From Bradyrhizobium ontarionense (lineage in GTDB: Bacteria > Pseudomonadota > Alphaproteobacteria > Rhizobiales > Xanthobacteraceae), in NCBI RefSeq assembly GCF_021088345.1, contig NZ_CP088156.1, positions 8,113,001-8,177,000 of the forward strand: DNA of 64,000 nucleotides. The letters are read 5' to 3'. The notes under the pieces were generated by a model. That model was not told the origin of the DNA. It was given only the letters and a program-made list of their open reading frames with translations, and did not search any database. Each line of letters starts with the position of its first letter. Position 1 is the first letter of the stretch. Position numbers and translations under genes: made by a program. Positions 24,674 to 34,073 of this stretch are shown here, one piece after another.

Positions 24674-25747
24674 ATGCGCACGTATTCCATCGCCGCTATT
24701 CCCGCCGACGGCATCGGTCCCGAGGTCATCTCGGCCGGCGTTCGTGTCTTGGAGGCGCTCGCCAAGCGCACCGGCGACATCAGCTTCACCATCAAGACCT
24801 TCGACTGGGGCTCGGACTACTACAAGAAGCACGGCGTGATGATGCCGGCCGACGGCCTCGCCGAGCTGAAGCAATTCGACGCGATCTATTTCGGCGCGGT
24901 CGGCGCGCCCGACGTGCCCGACCACATCACGCTGTGGGGCCTGCGGCTGCCGATCTGCCAGGGTTTCGATCAGTACGCCAATGTGCGGCCGACCAAGATC
25001 CTGCCCGGCGTGGCCTCGCCGCTGCGCAACGTCGGTGTCGGCGATCTCGACTGGGTGATCGTGCGCGAGAATTCCGAGGGCGAATATGCCGGCATGGGCG
25101 GCCGCGCGCACCGCGGCCTGCCGGAGGAAGTCGGCACGGAGGTTGCGGTCTTCACCCGCGTCGGCGTCACCCGCATCATGCGCTACGCGTTCAAGCTCGC
25201 GCAGTCGCGTCCGCGCAAGTTCCTCACCGTCGTCACCAAGTCGAATGCGCAGCGTCACGGCATGGTGATGTGGGACGAGATCGCCGCCGAAGTGGCGCGC
25301 GAATTTCCCGACGTGACCTGGGACAAGATGCTGGTCGATGCCATGACCGTGCGCATGACCCTGCAGCCGAAGAGCCTCGACACCATCGTCGCCACCAACC
25401 TGCATGCCGACATCCTGTCCGATCTCGCCGGCGCGCTGGCCGGCAGCCTCGGCGTCGCGCCGACCGGCAACATCGATCCAGAGCGGCGCTTCCCGTCGAT
25501 GTTCGAGCCGATCCACGGCTCGGCGTTCGACATCACCGGCAAGGGCATCGCCAATCCGGTGGCGACGTTCTGGACCGGCGCGCAGATGCTCGACCATCTC
25601 GGCGAAAAGGACGCAGCCGCGCGTCTGATGGCGGCAGTCGAGAAGGTCTGCGCAGCCGGCGTTCTCACCCCCGATGTGGGCGGCAAGGCGACGACCAAGG
25701 AGGTGACCGACGCCGTGATCGACGCGATCCACGGCTCCAACGCCTGA
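24674..25747 (+). CDS. ttuC: tartrate dehydrogenase / D-malate decarboxylating dehydrogenase
   Basis: 357 residues, NAD-dependent beta-decarboxylating dehydrogenase family (isopropylmalate and isocitrate dehydrogenase relatives). The substrate loop RENSEGEYAGMGG, the catalytic KSNAQRHGMVMWDE and metal ligands NLHADILSDLAGALAGSLG are all present. DWGSDYYKKHGVMMP near the start is typical of the TtuC/DmlA group. These enzymes act on L-tartrate, meso-tartrate and D-malate. The LysR regulator, MFS transporter and enzyme together are a small tartrate-use locus. Confidence 0.9.
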   Translation: MRTYSIAAIPADGIGPEVISAGVRVLEALAKRTGDISFTIKTFDWGSDYYKKHGVMMPADGLAELKQFDAIYFGAVGAPDVPDHITLWGLRLPICQGFDQYANVRPTKILPGVASPLRNVGVGDLDWVIVRENSEGEYAGMGGRAHRGLPEEVGTEVAVFTRVGVTRIMRYAFKLAQSRPRKFLTVVTKSNAQRHGMVMWDEIAAEVAREFPDVTWDKMLVDAMTVRMTLQPKSLDTIVATNLHADILSDLAGALAGSLGVAPTGNIDPERRFPSMFEPIHGSAFDITGKGIANPVATFWTGAQMLDHLGEKDAAARLMAAVEKVCAAGVLTPDVGGKATTKEVTDAVIDAIHGSNA

Positions 25748-25904
25748 GGCGTACCTTTTTCCTACGCAATCTCGGCGTGCGCGGCGTCGCGCTTGCAATG
25801 GACGCCGCGGGGCGTATATCAGCCGCTCCCGCCGCGTCCCGCGCCTGCCAACGACATGCGCGCCATTCAGATGCGACACGCGGGCTGGGGAGAAAGGACA
25901 CATC

Positions 25905-27323
25905 ATGCGTCGTCACCGCCGAGCCAAGATTGTCGCGACCGTCGGCCCCGCCAGCAATTCGCCTGACATGCTGAAGGCGCTGTTTCTCGCCGGCGTCGAC
26001 ACCTTTCGCCTCAATTTCAGCCATGGCACGCAAGCCGATCACGCCAAGGTCCACGCCGCAATCCGCGCGCTGGAGAAGGAGGTCAAGCGTCCCATCGGCA
26101 TCCTGATGGATCTGCAGGGGCCGAAAATTCGCGTCGGCACCCTGCGCGACAAGAAGATCGCGGTCGGGCCTGGCGAGACCATCCGTTTCGTCTTGAATGG
26201 GACCGAGGGCGACAAGACGTCGATCCCGCTGCCTCACCCCGAGATCTTTGCGGCGGTCGCGCCCGGTCACGATCTTCTGATCGACGACGGCCGCGTCCGC
26301 GTTCGCATCACCGGCCTCGGCGCCGACTGGATCGAGGCCAAGGTGATCGTGGGCGGTGCGATTTCGAATCACAAGGGCGTCAACCTGCCGGGCACCATTC
26401 TGGAACTGTCGCCGCTCACGACGAAGGACCGCTCGGATCTCGCGTTCGGGCTCGACCTCGGCGTCGACTGGGTCGCGCTCTCCTTTGTGCAGAAGCCGTC
26501 CGACGTGATCGAGGCGCGGGGCCTGATCAACGGCCGTGCCGGCATCATGTCCAAGATCGAAAAGCCCGCGGCGCTGGAACGGATCGACGACATCATCCAG
26601 CTGTCCGATGCGATCATGGTCGCGCGCGGCGATCTCGGCGTCGAGATTCCCAATGAGGACGTGCCGGGCAAGCAGAAGGAGCTGGTGCGTGCCTGCCGGC
26701 TCGCCGTGAAGCCCGTGATCGTCGCCACGCAGATGCTGGATTCGATGGTGGCGACGCCGACGCCGACGCGCGCGGAGGTCTCCGACGTCGCCACCGCGAT
26801 CTATGACGGCGCCGATGCGGTGATGCTGTCGGCGGAATCGGCCAGCGGCGAGTATCCGCGCGAGGCGGTGGCGATGATGGACAGCATCATCAAGAGCACC
26901 GAAGCCCACAAGATGTATCGTTCGATCATCGAGGCCACGCAGCCGGGCGAGGACCAGACGCCGCCGCACGCGGTCGCCTCCGCCGCCGCCGATCTTGCGT
27001 CTGCGATCCATGCAAGCGCGATCGTCGCCTATACGTCGAGCGGCACGTCCGCCTCGCGGGTGGCGCGCAAGCGGCCCAGCCTGCCGATCCTGGCGATCAC
27101 GCCGAACGAGGATGTCTCGCGCCGCATGTGCCTGTTGTGGGGCGCGCACAGCGTTCTGTCCCAGGACATCAAGAACTACGAGGAGATGGTCGAGCGCGCG
27201 ACCTTCTTCGCGGTCCAGGAGGAGTTCGCGCGAGGCGGCGACCTGATCGTCGTCGTCGCCGGCATCCCGTTCGCGCAGGCCGGCACCACCAACAATCTGC
27301 GCGTCGTGACCGTGCCAAGGTAG
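25905..27323 (+). CDS. pyk: pyruvate kinase
   Basis: 472 residues. Barrel motifs ATVGPASNS and FRLNFSHG near the start, the active-site strand MSKIEKPAALERIDDII with the catalytic lysine, MVARGDLGVEIP and TQMLDSM are present, followed by the C-terminal domain with TSSGTSASRVARKRP. It converts phosphoenolpyruvate and ADP to pyruvate and ATP. A GGGGAGAAAGGA ribosome-binding region precedes the ATG. The 157 bases before it contain no visible gene. Confidence 0.95.
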   Translation: MRRHRRAKIVATVGPASNSPDMLKALFLAGVDTFRLNFSHGTQADHAKVHAAIRALEKEVKRPIGILMDLQGPKIRVGTLRDKKIAVGPGETIRFVLNGTEGDKTSIPLPHPEIFAAVAPGHDLLIDDGRVRVRITGLGADWIEAKVIVGGAISNHKGVNLPGTILELSPLTTKDRSDLAFGLDLGVDWVALSFVQKPSDVIEARGLINGRAGIMSKIEKPAALERIDDIIQLSDAIMVARGDLGVEIPNEDVPGKQKELVRACRLAVKPVIVATQMLDSMVATPTPTRAEVSDVATAIYDGADAVMLSAESASGEYPREAVAMMDSIIKSTEAHKMYRSIIEATQPGEDQTPPHAVASAAADLASAIHASAIVAYTSSGTSASRVARKRPSLPILAITPNEDVSRRMCLLWGAHSVLSQDIKNYEEMVERATFFAVQEEFARGGDLIVVVAGIPFAQAGTTNNLRVVTVPR

Positions 27324-27513
27324 GGGGCTGAATTTCCCTGCTCGCGCCGCCCGCCTGTCGCCTGATTGTCGCACCCCGCTGTTATCGCGGTGCAGTGACG
27401 GAGACACCGCGAGTCGTCGTACGAACGGTGTCAGCAGCGGTCCGGCAGGATGGGTTCTGCCGGCGCGGCCGTTCGTCATCGCAGTGTCATCAGGGACTGT
27501 TAGGTGGGCGAGC

Positions 27514-28326
27514 ATGGGACTTGAGACTGCTGGTGAAGAGAGCCCGACCCGGCGCTATCGCACGTTGTTCATCTCCGACGTTCATCTCGGAGCCCGCGGG
27601 TCGCAGGCCAATCTCCTCGTCGACTTCCTGCGCCATCATGATGCCGATACGATCTATCTGGTCGGCGACATCATCGACGGCTGGGCGCTCAAATCGAGCT
27701 GGAACTGGCCGCAGTCGCACAACGACCTGGTGCAGAAGATGCTGCGCAAGGCGCGCAAGGGCGCCAAGGTCGTCTATGTGCCCGGCAATCACGACGAGTT
27801 CCTGCGCGGCTACTACGGCACGCATTTCGGCGGCATCGACGTCGTCGAGAATATCGTGCACACCGGCAGCGACGGCAAACGTTATCTGGTCATTCACGGC
27901 GACATCTTCGATCTGGTCGTGCAGAACGCGCGCTGGCTCGCCCATCTCGGCGACAAGGCCTATGACTTCGCGATCCAGATGAACCGCCTGGTCAACTTCT
28001 TCCGCCGCATGTTCGGTGTGCCCTATTGGTCGCTGTCGCAATGGGCCAAGCAGAAGGTCAAGAACGCGGTGAACTACATCGGTGCATTCGAGACGGCGTT
28101 GGCCGCTGAAGCCCGCAGGCATGGCGCCGATGGCGTGATCTGTGGCCACATCCATTGCGCTGTCATCCGCGACCAGGATGGGATCCGCTACATGAATTGC
28201 GGTGACTGGGTCGAGAGCTGCACGGCGCTGGTCGAGCACGAGGATGGCCGTTTCGAGATCCTGACCTGGACCGACCCGCTGCGGCAGCCGGCGCCGGTTC
28301 CGCAATTGGCGGCCCGCGCCGCCTGA
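27514..28326 (+). CDS. LpxH-like metallophosphoesterase
   Basis: 270 residues from the ATG at 27514; a GTG 10 codons upstream is also possible. Metallophosphatase motifs in order: SDVHLG, GDIIDGW, PGNHDE, VIHGDIFD and CGHIH. The family is annotated as UDP-2,3-diacylglucosamine diphosphatase, the lipid A enzyme LpxH. However, alphaproteobacteria usually use the unrelated LpxI for that step, so this paralogue may have another phosphodiester substrate. A Pro/Ala tail ends the protein. The 190-base gap before it contains no gene. Confidence 0.8.
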   Translation: MGLETAGEESPTRRYRTLFISDVHLGARGSQANLLVDFLRHHDADTIYLVGDIIDGWALKSSWNWPQSHNDLVQKMLRKARKGAKVVYVPGNHDEFLRGYYGTHFGGIDVVENIVHTGSDGKRYLVIHGDIFDLVVQNARWLAHLGDKAYDFAIQMNRLVNFFRRMFGVPYWSLSQWAKQKVKNAVNYIGAFETALAAEARRHGADGVICGHIHCAVIRDQDGIRYMNCGDWVESCTALVEHEDGRFEILTWTDPLRQPAPVPQLAARAA

Positions 28327-28384
28327 GCCGACCGGACTCGCTGTGTCCCTTGCCTCTCGGTGACTGGGCGCGGTAAAATCGGGC

Positions 28385-29374
28385 ATGACAGCTCATGCTC
28401 CGATCCTGCCCGTCACCGTCGCCGATATCGAGGCGGCGGCCCGCGTTCTCGCGCCCGTTGCGGTGCGCACGCCGCTTTTGCCGGCCCCCGTGCTCAACGA
28501 GCGGCTCAAAGCCAACGTATTCGTGAAGCCGGAGGTGCTGCAGCGGACCGGCTCGTTCAAGTTCCGCGGCGCCTACAACAAGCTGGCATCGATCCCTGAG
28601 GCGGCCCGCGCCAACGGCGTCGTCGCATTCTCGTCAGGCAATCACGCGCAGGGCGTGGCGCATGCCGCGCAGCTGCTGGGGATGCACGCCACGATCGTGA
28701 TGCCCTCGGATGCACCAGTGGCCAAGCGCGAGCGCACCAAGGCGTTCGGCGCTGACGTCGTGCTCTACGATCGCGACCGTGAGGACCGCGAGGCGATTGC
28801 GCGCGACATCGCCGGAAAGCGTGGTTCGACGGTGGTGCCGCCCTACGACGATCCCTTCGTGATCGCGGGGCAGGGCACGGTCGGTTACGAGATTGTCGAG
28901 GATATCTCGGCGCTCGGCCTGTCGCCGGATCTGGTGATCGTGCCGGCATCGGGCGGCGGCCTGCTCGCCGGCGTGTCCACTGCGGTCAAGGCACGTTTCC
29001 CGCACACCCAAATGGTCGTGGCAGAGCCGGAGGGGTTCAACGACCATGCCCGCTCGCTCCGTGCCGGTCACCGGGAGGCTCATGACGCGAAGGGGCGCAC
29101 CATCTGCGATGCACTGATGGCCGCGATCCCCGGCGAGATCACCTTCGCCATCAACAGCCGTTTGTTGTCGGCTGCCGTCGAGGCGTCGGATGAAGAGGTG
29201 GGGCGCGCGGTGGGCTTTGCGTTCCGCGAGCTGAAGCTCGTGGTCGAGCCTGGCGGCTCGGTCGGGCTTGCGGCCTTGCTGGCGGGGCGGCTGGACGTCG
29301 CAGGCAAGACCGTCGTGATCGTGCTGTCCGGCGGCAATGTCGATGCCGATCTCTACGCCAGGCTGATCGCCTGA
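28385..29374 (+). CDS. threonine/serine dehydratase (PLP)
   Basis: 329 residues, fold type II PLP enzyme. K59 in GSFKFRGAYNK forms the Schiff base. SSGNHAQGVA binds the substrate carboxylate, SGGGLLAG the cofactor phosphate, and VLSGGNVD closes the site. There is no C-terminal ACT regulatory domain, so this is the short catabolic type and not feedback-inhibited IlvA. It would deaminate threonine or serine to 2-oxobutyrate or pyruvate; serine racemase relatives look alike. It converges on the caspase-like gene. Confidence 0.88.
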   Translation: MTAHAPILPVTVADIEAAARVLAPVAVRTPLLPAPVLNERLKANVFVKPEVLQRTGSFKFRGAYNKLASIPEAARANGVVAFSSGNHAQGVAHAAQLLGMHATIVMPSDAPVAKRERTKAFGADVVLYDRDREDREAIARDIAGKRGSTVVPPYDDPFVIAGQGTVGYEIVEDISALGLSPDLVIVPASGGGLLAGVSTAVKARFPHTQMVVAEPEGFNDHARSLRAGHREAHDAKGRTICDALMAAIPGEITFAINSRLLSAAVEASDEEVGRAVGFAFRELKLVVEPGGSVGLAALLAGRLDVAGKTVVIVLSGGNVDADLYARLIA

Positions 29375-29391
29375 GCCCTGCTGGATTGGCC

Positions 29392-31131
29392 TCAGCGGAA
29401 GCCGAGGCCGCCCCGTCCAAATCCTCCTCCGCTCCCCCGCGGTCCCGACTGCGCGAGGTGCGGGGTGCCGGGCCCGCGCATCGGCCCTGGGCCGCGCGCC
29501 AGTGATGGACGCGAGGAGGTGATATTCGGCTTGAACGGTCCGGACCTGCCAGGGTGACGCTCGGCATCACGGGTCTCGAAGCGAGGGCTCGAGATACGTT
29601 TGAGCGGATCGCGCTGGATCTTGGCGGCCGACGCCGGGTTTGACGGGGACACGGTCTGACCCGCCTTATTGCCCTGACCGAGTGGCGCCGCGTTGAGGAC
29701 CTTCTGAGGACCGCCCTTGTTGATGGGGTTGCCGCTGGTGACGACTGTCGACGGCAGCGGTTGTCGCGGCGGCAGGTTGTTGGCAGGTAGCTTCGGCAGT
29801 AGGCCGGGACGGCCATTCAGCTGATCGCCGAGGTTGAGCGGCCGTGCGACCGGCGTCATTTGCGGTGGCAGCATCAGCCGGCTCGGCTGCAGCATCGGGA
29901 CAGCCCGAGGCTGAACCTGCAGCCGGAGCGCGACCGGCGCATAGGGGCTGTCGGCATAGGTCTCGCTGAAGCTCTTGTAGGCGGCCGGTGAGTTCGCCAG
30001 AACCGTTTCGTGCCACGCCGCGGCCTGCACGAGGCCGGCGAGCAGCGCACGGATGCGGTCGGCCAGCGGATCGCGCGGGTACATCTCGACGAACTCGCGA
30101 TAATATTGCGGCCGGTTTTCCGACAGCACGTAGTCGTAGGCCTGCCGCACGGAGCGGCTGGGCAGGTTGGCCGCCATTTGGATGACCGGCGCATTTTCAG
30201 CAGGGCGTGCCGCCGCGACCAGCGTATTGCCGAAGAAGGTGAAATCGCTGGTGAGCGACGAGCTCTCCCATGGCGTCTGCCGACCGTCGGTCGTCTGATT
30301 CACCCGCAGACGGACGCGCTTGAACAATTGCTCGATCGGCAGGTTCGGCTGCTGCGCGAGATTGAGAAAGGCCTGCGCGTAAGGGCTGTGCTCGCCGCGT
30401 CCGTCGAGCGCCTCTTCGCCCGGCGAGGTCGAATAGCCAACGATCGAGCCGTTTGGCGCATCGACGATGGCCAACCCGCGTCCGGCATCGTTCACTGAGG
30501 GAAATGGATTGTTGCGGCAGGCGTCGAGCACGACGATCCGCATCCGGCTCGGGACGGCCTCCAGCGTCGCCATCAGGTCGACCAGCCGGACCGTGCTGGT
30601 CGCAAGATCCGACGGTGCGGAGATGCGGGCATCGATCGGGATCAGGTAGTTCTCGCCCGCGAGCTGAACGCCGTGACCGGCATAGTAGACCATCGCCACC
30701 GCGTTCGGACCATGCGCTGCGACCCGGCTCGAGAAATCCTGTACGACCTTCAGCATCTCGTTCTGCGTGAGGTCGGTCGCCGTGATGACCTCGAAGCCGG
30801 CCGAGTTCAACAATTGCGCGACCGCGTGGGCGTCGTTGTCCGGATTGTCCAGCGTCGGCGCATTCTGGTAGCTCGAATTGCCGATCACGAGCGCGACGCG
30901 CGGTTCTGGCTCCTGGGCCGACGGCGTGCCTTTGTTGTCTGCCGTGCTCGGCAGCGGCGCCGCCAGCGCGCGCGGCGGCGTCTGGAGGCTCTCGATATCG
31001 CCGCCGGCGGCCCTTGCCGAACTCGCGCCGGCACAGGTCATCAACCCCAGCAGCGCGGCGGTGAGCAGCAATTTCCAACCAGAAATATCAGCATGGGACG
31101 TCGGACCGGACACGGCGTTCTCCTCGAGCAA
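29392..31131 (-). CDS. exported caspase-family (metacaspase-like) protein
   Basis: 579 residues. A hydrophobic segment at 18-36 followed by SARA suggests a signal peptide or membrane anchor. The p20-like peptidase C14 domain runs from about 77 to 300, with RVALVIGNSSYQ, catalytic H153 in YYAGHG and C204 in DACRNNPF. A region of about 80 residues rich in Tyr/Arg (SVRQAYDYVLSENRPQYYREF) follows. Then a long Pro/Arg-rich tail ends in glycine-rich sequence. Bacterial relatives cleave after Arg or Lys; the target is unknown. The gene is alone on its strand. Confidence 0.85.
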   Translation of the reverse strand: MLEENAVSGPTSHADISGWKLLLTAALLGLMTCAGASSARAAGGDIESLQTPPRALAAPLPSTADNKGTPSAQEPEPRVALVIGNSSYQNAPTLDNPDNDAHAVAQLLNSAGFEVITATDLTQNEMLKVVQDFSSRVAAHGPNAVAMVYYAGHGVQLAGENYLIPIDARISAPSDLATSTVRLVDLMATLEAVPSRMRIVVLDACRNNPFPSVNDAGRGLAIVDAPNGSIVGYSTSPGEEALDGRGEHSPYAQAFLNLAQQPNLPIEQLFKRVRLRVNQTTDGRQTPWESSSLTSDFTFFGNTLVAAARPAENAPVIQMAANLPSRSVRQAYDYVLSENRPQYYREFVEMYPRDPLADRIRALLAGLVQAAAWHETVLANSPAAYKSFSETYADSPYAPVALRLQVQPRAVPMLQPSRLMLPPQMTPVARPLNLGDQLNGRPGLLPKLPANNLPPRQPLPSTVVTSGNPINKGGPQKVLNAAPLGQGNKAGQTVSPSNPASAAKIQRDPLKRISSPRFETRDAERHPGRSGPFKPNITSSRPSLARGPGPMRGPGTPHLAQSGPRGSGGGFGRGGLGFR

Positions 31132-31262
31132 TGCGCGACGCGCGATGGCATGAGGATCACGGTAGGCGGATCATGCACGGGCGTACGTGACCCGCGTCAC
31201 CTGCCGATGGCGGTGTGGCGGACTCCGGTACGGCGGCATGCCGGACCTGCCGACGTTTGTTC

Positions 31263-32834
31263 TCAAGAGAAGAAGGCGATCTTCTCGGGCTGGGACATGC
31301 GCCGGATCGGGCTCAGCGGATCGTTGGCGGGAACCTGCGGCCGTTGCAGAAGGCCGTTCGACAGCAGGGTGGAGCCCAGCGACGGCTCGTAGGCCGGCCG
31401 TGGCATGGCCTGCGCGGTCGTGCTGGAAACGGCAGTCGCTGCCGCTTGTGCCTGCCGACGCGGCGCCGCATCCACCGGCGGCGGCGGCGGCGGCGTGCGC
31501 TCGGCAGCCAGGGCAACGGCCACGGCCGCCAGTGCTCCCCCCGCGAAGGACGTTTCGATCGGTGTCGGGACGGGCGCGATGGGGGCTGCGATCGGAGCCA
31601 CGGACGGAGCTGCTGGTTCCAGCGCAGCCTTCGCAGCGGGCGCTTCGGCCGTTGCGAGCGCAAGCTCCGGCTCGGATGGAGCGGGATCGCCGAAGCTGGC
31701 GACGATGTCGTCATCGACCGAAGTCGGCTCCTCGATGTCGAAGCCGAGCGTCCGCGCCCGACTGAACCCCTCGTCCTCAGTCGTCTCGGGCGCTCCCATC
31801 TCGGCCGCGACCAAATCCAGGATGGCCCGGTCCTGCGCCTCGGCTGCAGCGACCTCATCGAGGTTCGCGACGGCAACCACCTGCGTCTCGACCTCGATGA
31901 GGACCTCTGTAACCGGCGCGGCCGCAATGTCGGTCGGAGCGATTGGACTGGTTGGCTGCGCAATGGTTGCGGCGTAGGTCTCAGCTGCTGCGGCCTCGAC
32001 CACCGCGGCTGTGACGATCATTTCTCCGGGAGCGGACTGTGCGTCGAGCGCTTCGATCGCCGCCACGGCAGCCACGAGGGGTATCGTCGTCGCAGTCGCT
32101 TCCGGCAGTTCCGCCGGATGCACAACATCTGCCGGAGCGGCAGGATTATCTGCAACCTCCGCTGGTACGACGACATGCGCGGTCTGCGCGGTAGTCTCAC
32201 CCGATGGCACGACCTCATCAGTGGCAGACGGGACCGTCGCGTCGCCGCCGTCGAACTCGCTGAGGCGGGCCTTGATGATCTCGAACGCGGTAAGCAGCGC
32301 AGCCTTCGGGTCGGTGCTCGCAAGCTGCTCGCAGGCAGCCTCGATCGAGGTGAGCTGCGAATCGATCAGGTCGCAGATCCGGGAGTCGGCGCCGATCTCG
32401 CGCCAGCGCCAGGATATCTCCTTGATGATCCGCGTGCCCTTGCGCGCGGGCGCCAGATTCTTCTCGAGGGCAAGCCCATCCACGGCGGACGCCGCGGCGA
32501 GTGCGGCATCCTCGACGGCGGCGCGGATGGCCGCCAGCGCCTCGGGCAGCGCCTTGCTGTCGGCCCGGTCGAGCTCCTGTTGCTGTTGGCGCTGGGACGC
32601 CAGCGCATGCTCGATGCGCGCGACCGCGTCGAGCACCATGCTGGTGTCGGCATTGCGGTTGCGCTTGGCATATTCGCCGAGGAACCAGCGGCCGCGCGAG
32701 GTCTCCATGAAGGCGTCGCGGATCGCCTCGTAGTCGGCCTCGTTCGGCTGCGCTGCGCGGGCGGAAATCGGCGAAAGGGCGAACACTTCATCGACCATGG
32801 CAAACCCATCGCGCAAATTGCTGCGCGTTGGCAT
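31263..32834 (-). CDS. Ala/Pro-rich protein of unknown function
   Basis: About 523 residues when started at the ATG at 32834 (MPTRSN); the ATG 12 codons later (MVDEVFAL) is also possible. Residues up to about 190 look ordered and helical, with a conserved-looking block (EAIRDAFMETSRGRWFLGEYAKRN) and a Gln-rich helix. The middle 250 residues are low-complexity Ala/Pro/Val/Glu and probably disordered. The C-terminus ends sharply with RRMSQPEKIAFFS. I do not assign a function. It is divergent from an MFS gene with only 39 bases between starts. Confidence 0.75.
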   Translation of the reverse strand: MPTRSNLRDGFAMVDEVFALSPISARAAQPNEADYEAIRDAFMETSRGRWFLGEYAKRNRNADTSMVLDAVARIEHALASQRQQQQELDRADSKALPEALAAIRAAVEDAALAAASAVDGLALEKNLAPARKGTRIIKEISWRWREIGADSRICDLIDSQLTSIEAACEQLASTDPKAALLTAFEIIKARLSEFDGGDATVPSATDEVVPSGETTAQTAHVVVPAEVADNPAAPADVVHPAELPEATATTIPLVAAVAAIEALDAQSAPGEMIVTAAVVEAAAAETYAATIAQPTSPIAPTDIAAAPVTEVLIEVETQVVAVANLDEVAAAEAQDRAILDLVAAEMGAPETTEDEGFSRARTLGFDIEEPTSVDDDIVASFGDPAPSEPELALATAEAPAAKAALEPAAPSVAPIAAPIAPVPTPIETSFAGGALAAVAVALAAERTPPPPPPVDAAPRRQAQAAATAVSSTTAQAMPRPAYEPSLGSTLLSNGLLQRPQVPANDPLSPIRRMSQPEKIAFFS

Positions 32835-32873
32835 AACGATCACCATGATATTGATCGAATCGCAATTGAATTG

Positions 32874-34073
32874 ATGCCACTGTCCCGACAAATCTCCACC
32901 ACATCACCGGCATTGTCGCGTCGATTCGCGGATCGGTTGGGGCTGTTCTATGGCGCGGTGTTCGCGTTGTCGGGCACCCATCTGCCCTTTTTTCCCGTGT
33001 GGCTACGGGCGATCGGACTCGATGCCTCCTGGATCGGCGTCATCATCGCGGTTCCCGCAGTGACGCGTTTCACCGTCCTGCCGGTGATCACCGCGCTCGC
33101 CGAGCGCCGACAGGCGCTGCAGATAGCCATGCGGCTGACCACGTTCTGCACCGCGGTGGGCTTCGCCGTGCTCGGCTTCCAGCACCGCCCCTGGCTTGTC
33201 TTCCTCGTTTATGTGGCGATCTGCAGTCTGTGGACTCCCGTCGTTCCGTTGACGGATGCCTACGCGCTGCGCGGCGTCCTGAGCTACGGCTTGAACTATG
33301 GGCGCCTGCGGTTGTGGGGATCGGCAGCCTTCATCGCCGGTACGTTGCTGTGTGGTGGATTGGCCGACATCGTCCCGGCGGCTGAGCTGATCTGGATCAT
33401 CGTCTCGTTGGCGCTGTGCGGAGCCGCAAGCAGCCTGCTGCTCCAGGCGCTGCCTCCGTTGCCGCGCAGCATTGGTCCGGCTCGGGGCGGGCGCAGTCTG
33501 CTGGGTAGTCCGCGCTTCCTGTGCATCATCGCGTCTTCGGCGCTGATCCAGGGAAGCCATGCGGCCTATTATACGTTTTCCGCCATCGAGTGGACGGCGC
33601 AAGGGCTCAGCGGGCTGACCATCGCCTGGCTGTGGACGATGGGCGTGCTCGCCGAGATCGTGGTGTTCGCGCTGTCGCCGCGCTTCACGCTTTCGGCTGC
33701 AAGTCTGGTCGTGATCGGCGCGGTGGCGGCCGTGTTGCGCTGGACGTTGACGGCCCAGGAGCCGCACGCGCTTGGCCTTGCGGCGGTCCAGATCAGCCAT
33801 GGCTTCACCTTCGGACTGACGCTGGTCGGAACGATGGGCCTGCTGGTCCGTCAGGTGCCGGCCGATCTGACCGCGCGCGGGCAGGGCTATTACGCCGCCG
33901 CGAGTGGCATCGTCGGCTCGGCCGCATCGGTGCTGTCGGGACCGGTTTATGCAGCCTACGGGCCCGGGGTGTACTACGTGATGGCCGGCATGGCGGGAGC
34001 TGGCGGCGTGCTGATGTGGTTTGCGCGCCCGAGCCTGACGCATCAGCCCCACAACGCCGCATCGGGCGGATAG
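32874..34073 (+). CDS. MFS transporter, 3-phenylpropionate/nucleoside-symporter-like
   Basis: 399 residues from the ATG at 32874, twelve helices. The N-terminal FYGAVFALSGTHLPFFPVWLRAIGLDASWIG pattern and LRLWGSAAFIAG are typical of the MFS_1-like group that includes HcaT (3-phenylpropionate) and some purine transporters. No strong ribosome-binding site is visible, so the start is only likely. Its last 31 bases overlap the convergent epimerase gene. Substrate unknown. Confidence 0.85.
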   Translation: MPLSRQISTTSPALSRRFADRLGLFYGAVFALSGTHLPFFPVWLRAIGLDASWIGVIIAVPAVTRFTVLPVITALAERRQALQIAMRLTTFCTAVGFAVLGFQHRPWLVFLVYVAICSLWTPVVPLTDAYALRGVLSYGLNYGRLRLWGSAAFIAGTLLCGGLADIVPAAELIWIIVSLALCGAASSLLLQALPPLPRSIGPARGGRSLLGSPRFLCIIASSALIQGSHAAYYTFSAIEWTAQGLSGLTIAWLWTMGVLAEIVVFALSPRFTLSAASLVVIGAVAAVLRWTLTAQEPHALGLAAVQISHGFTFGLTLVGTMGLLVRQVPADLTARGQGYYAAASGIVGSAASVLSGPVYAAYGPGVYYVMAGMAGAGGVLMWFARPSLTHQPHNAASGG

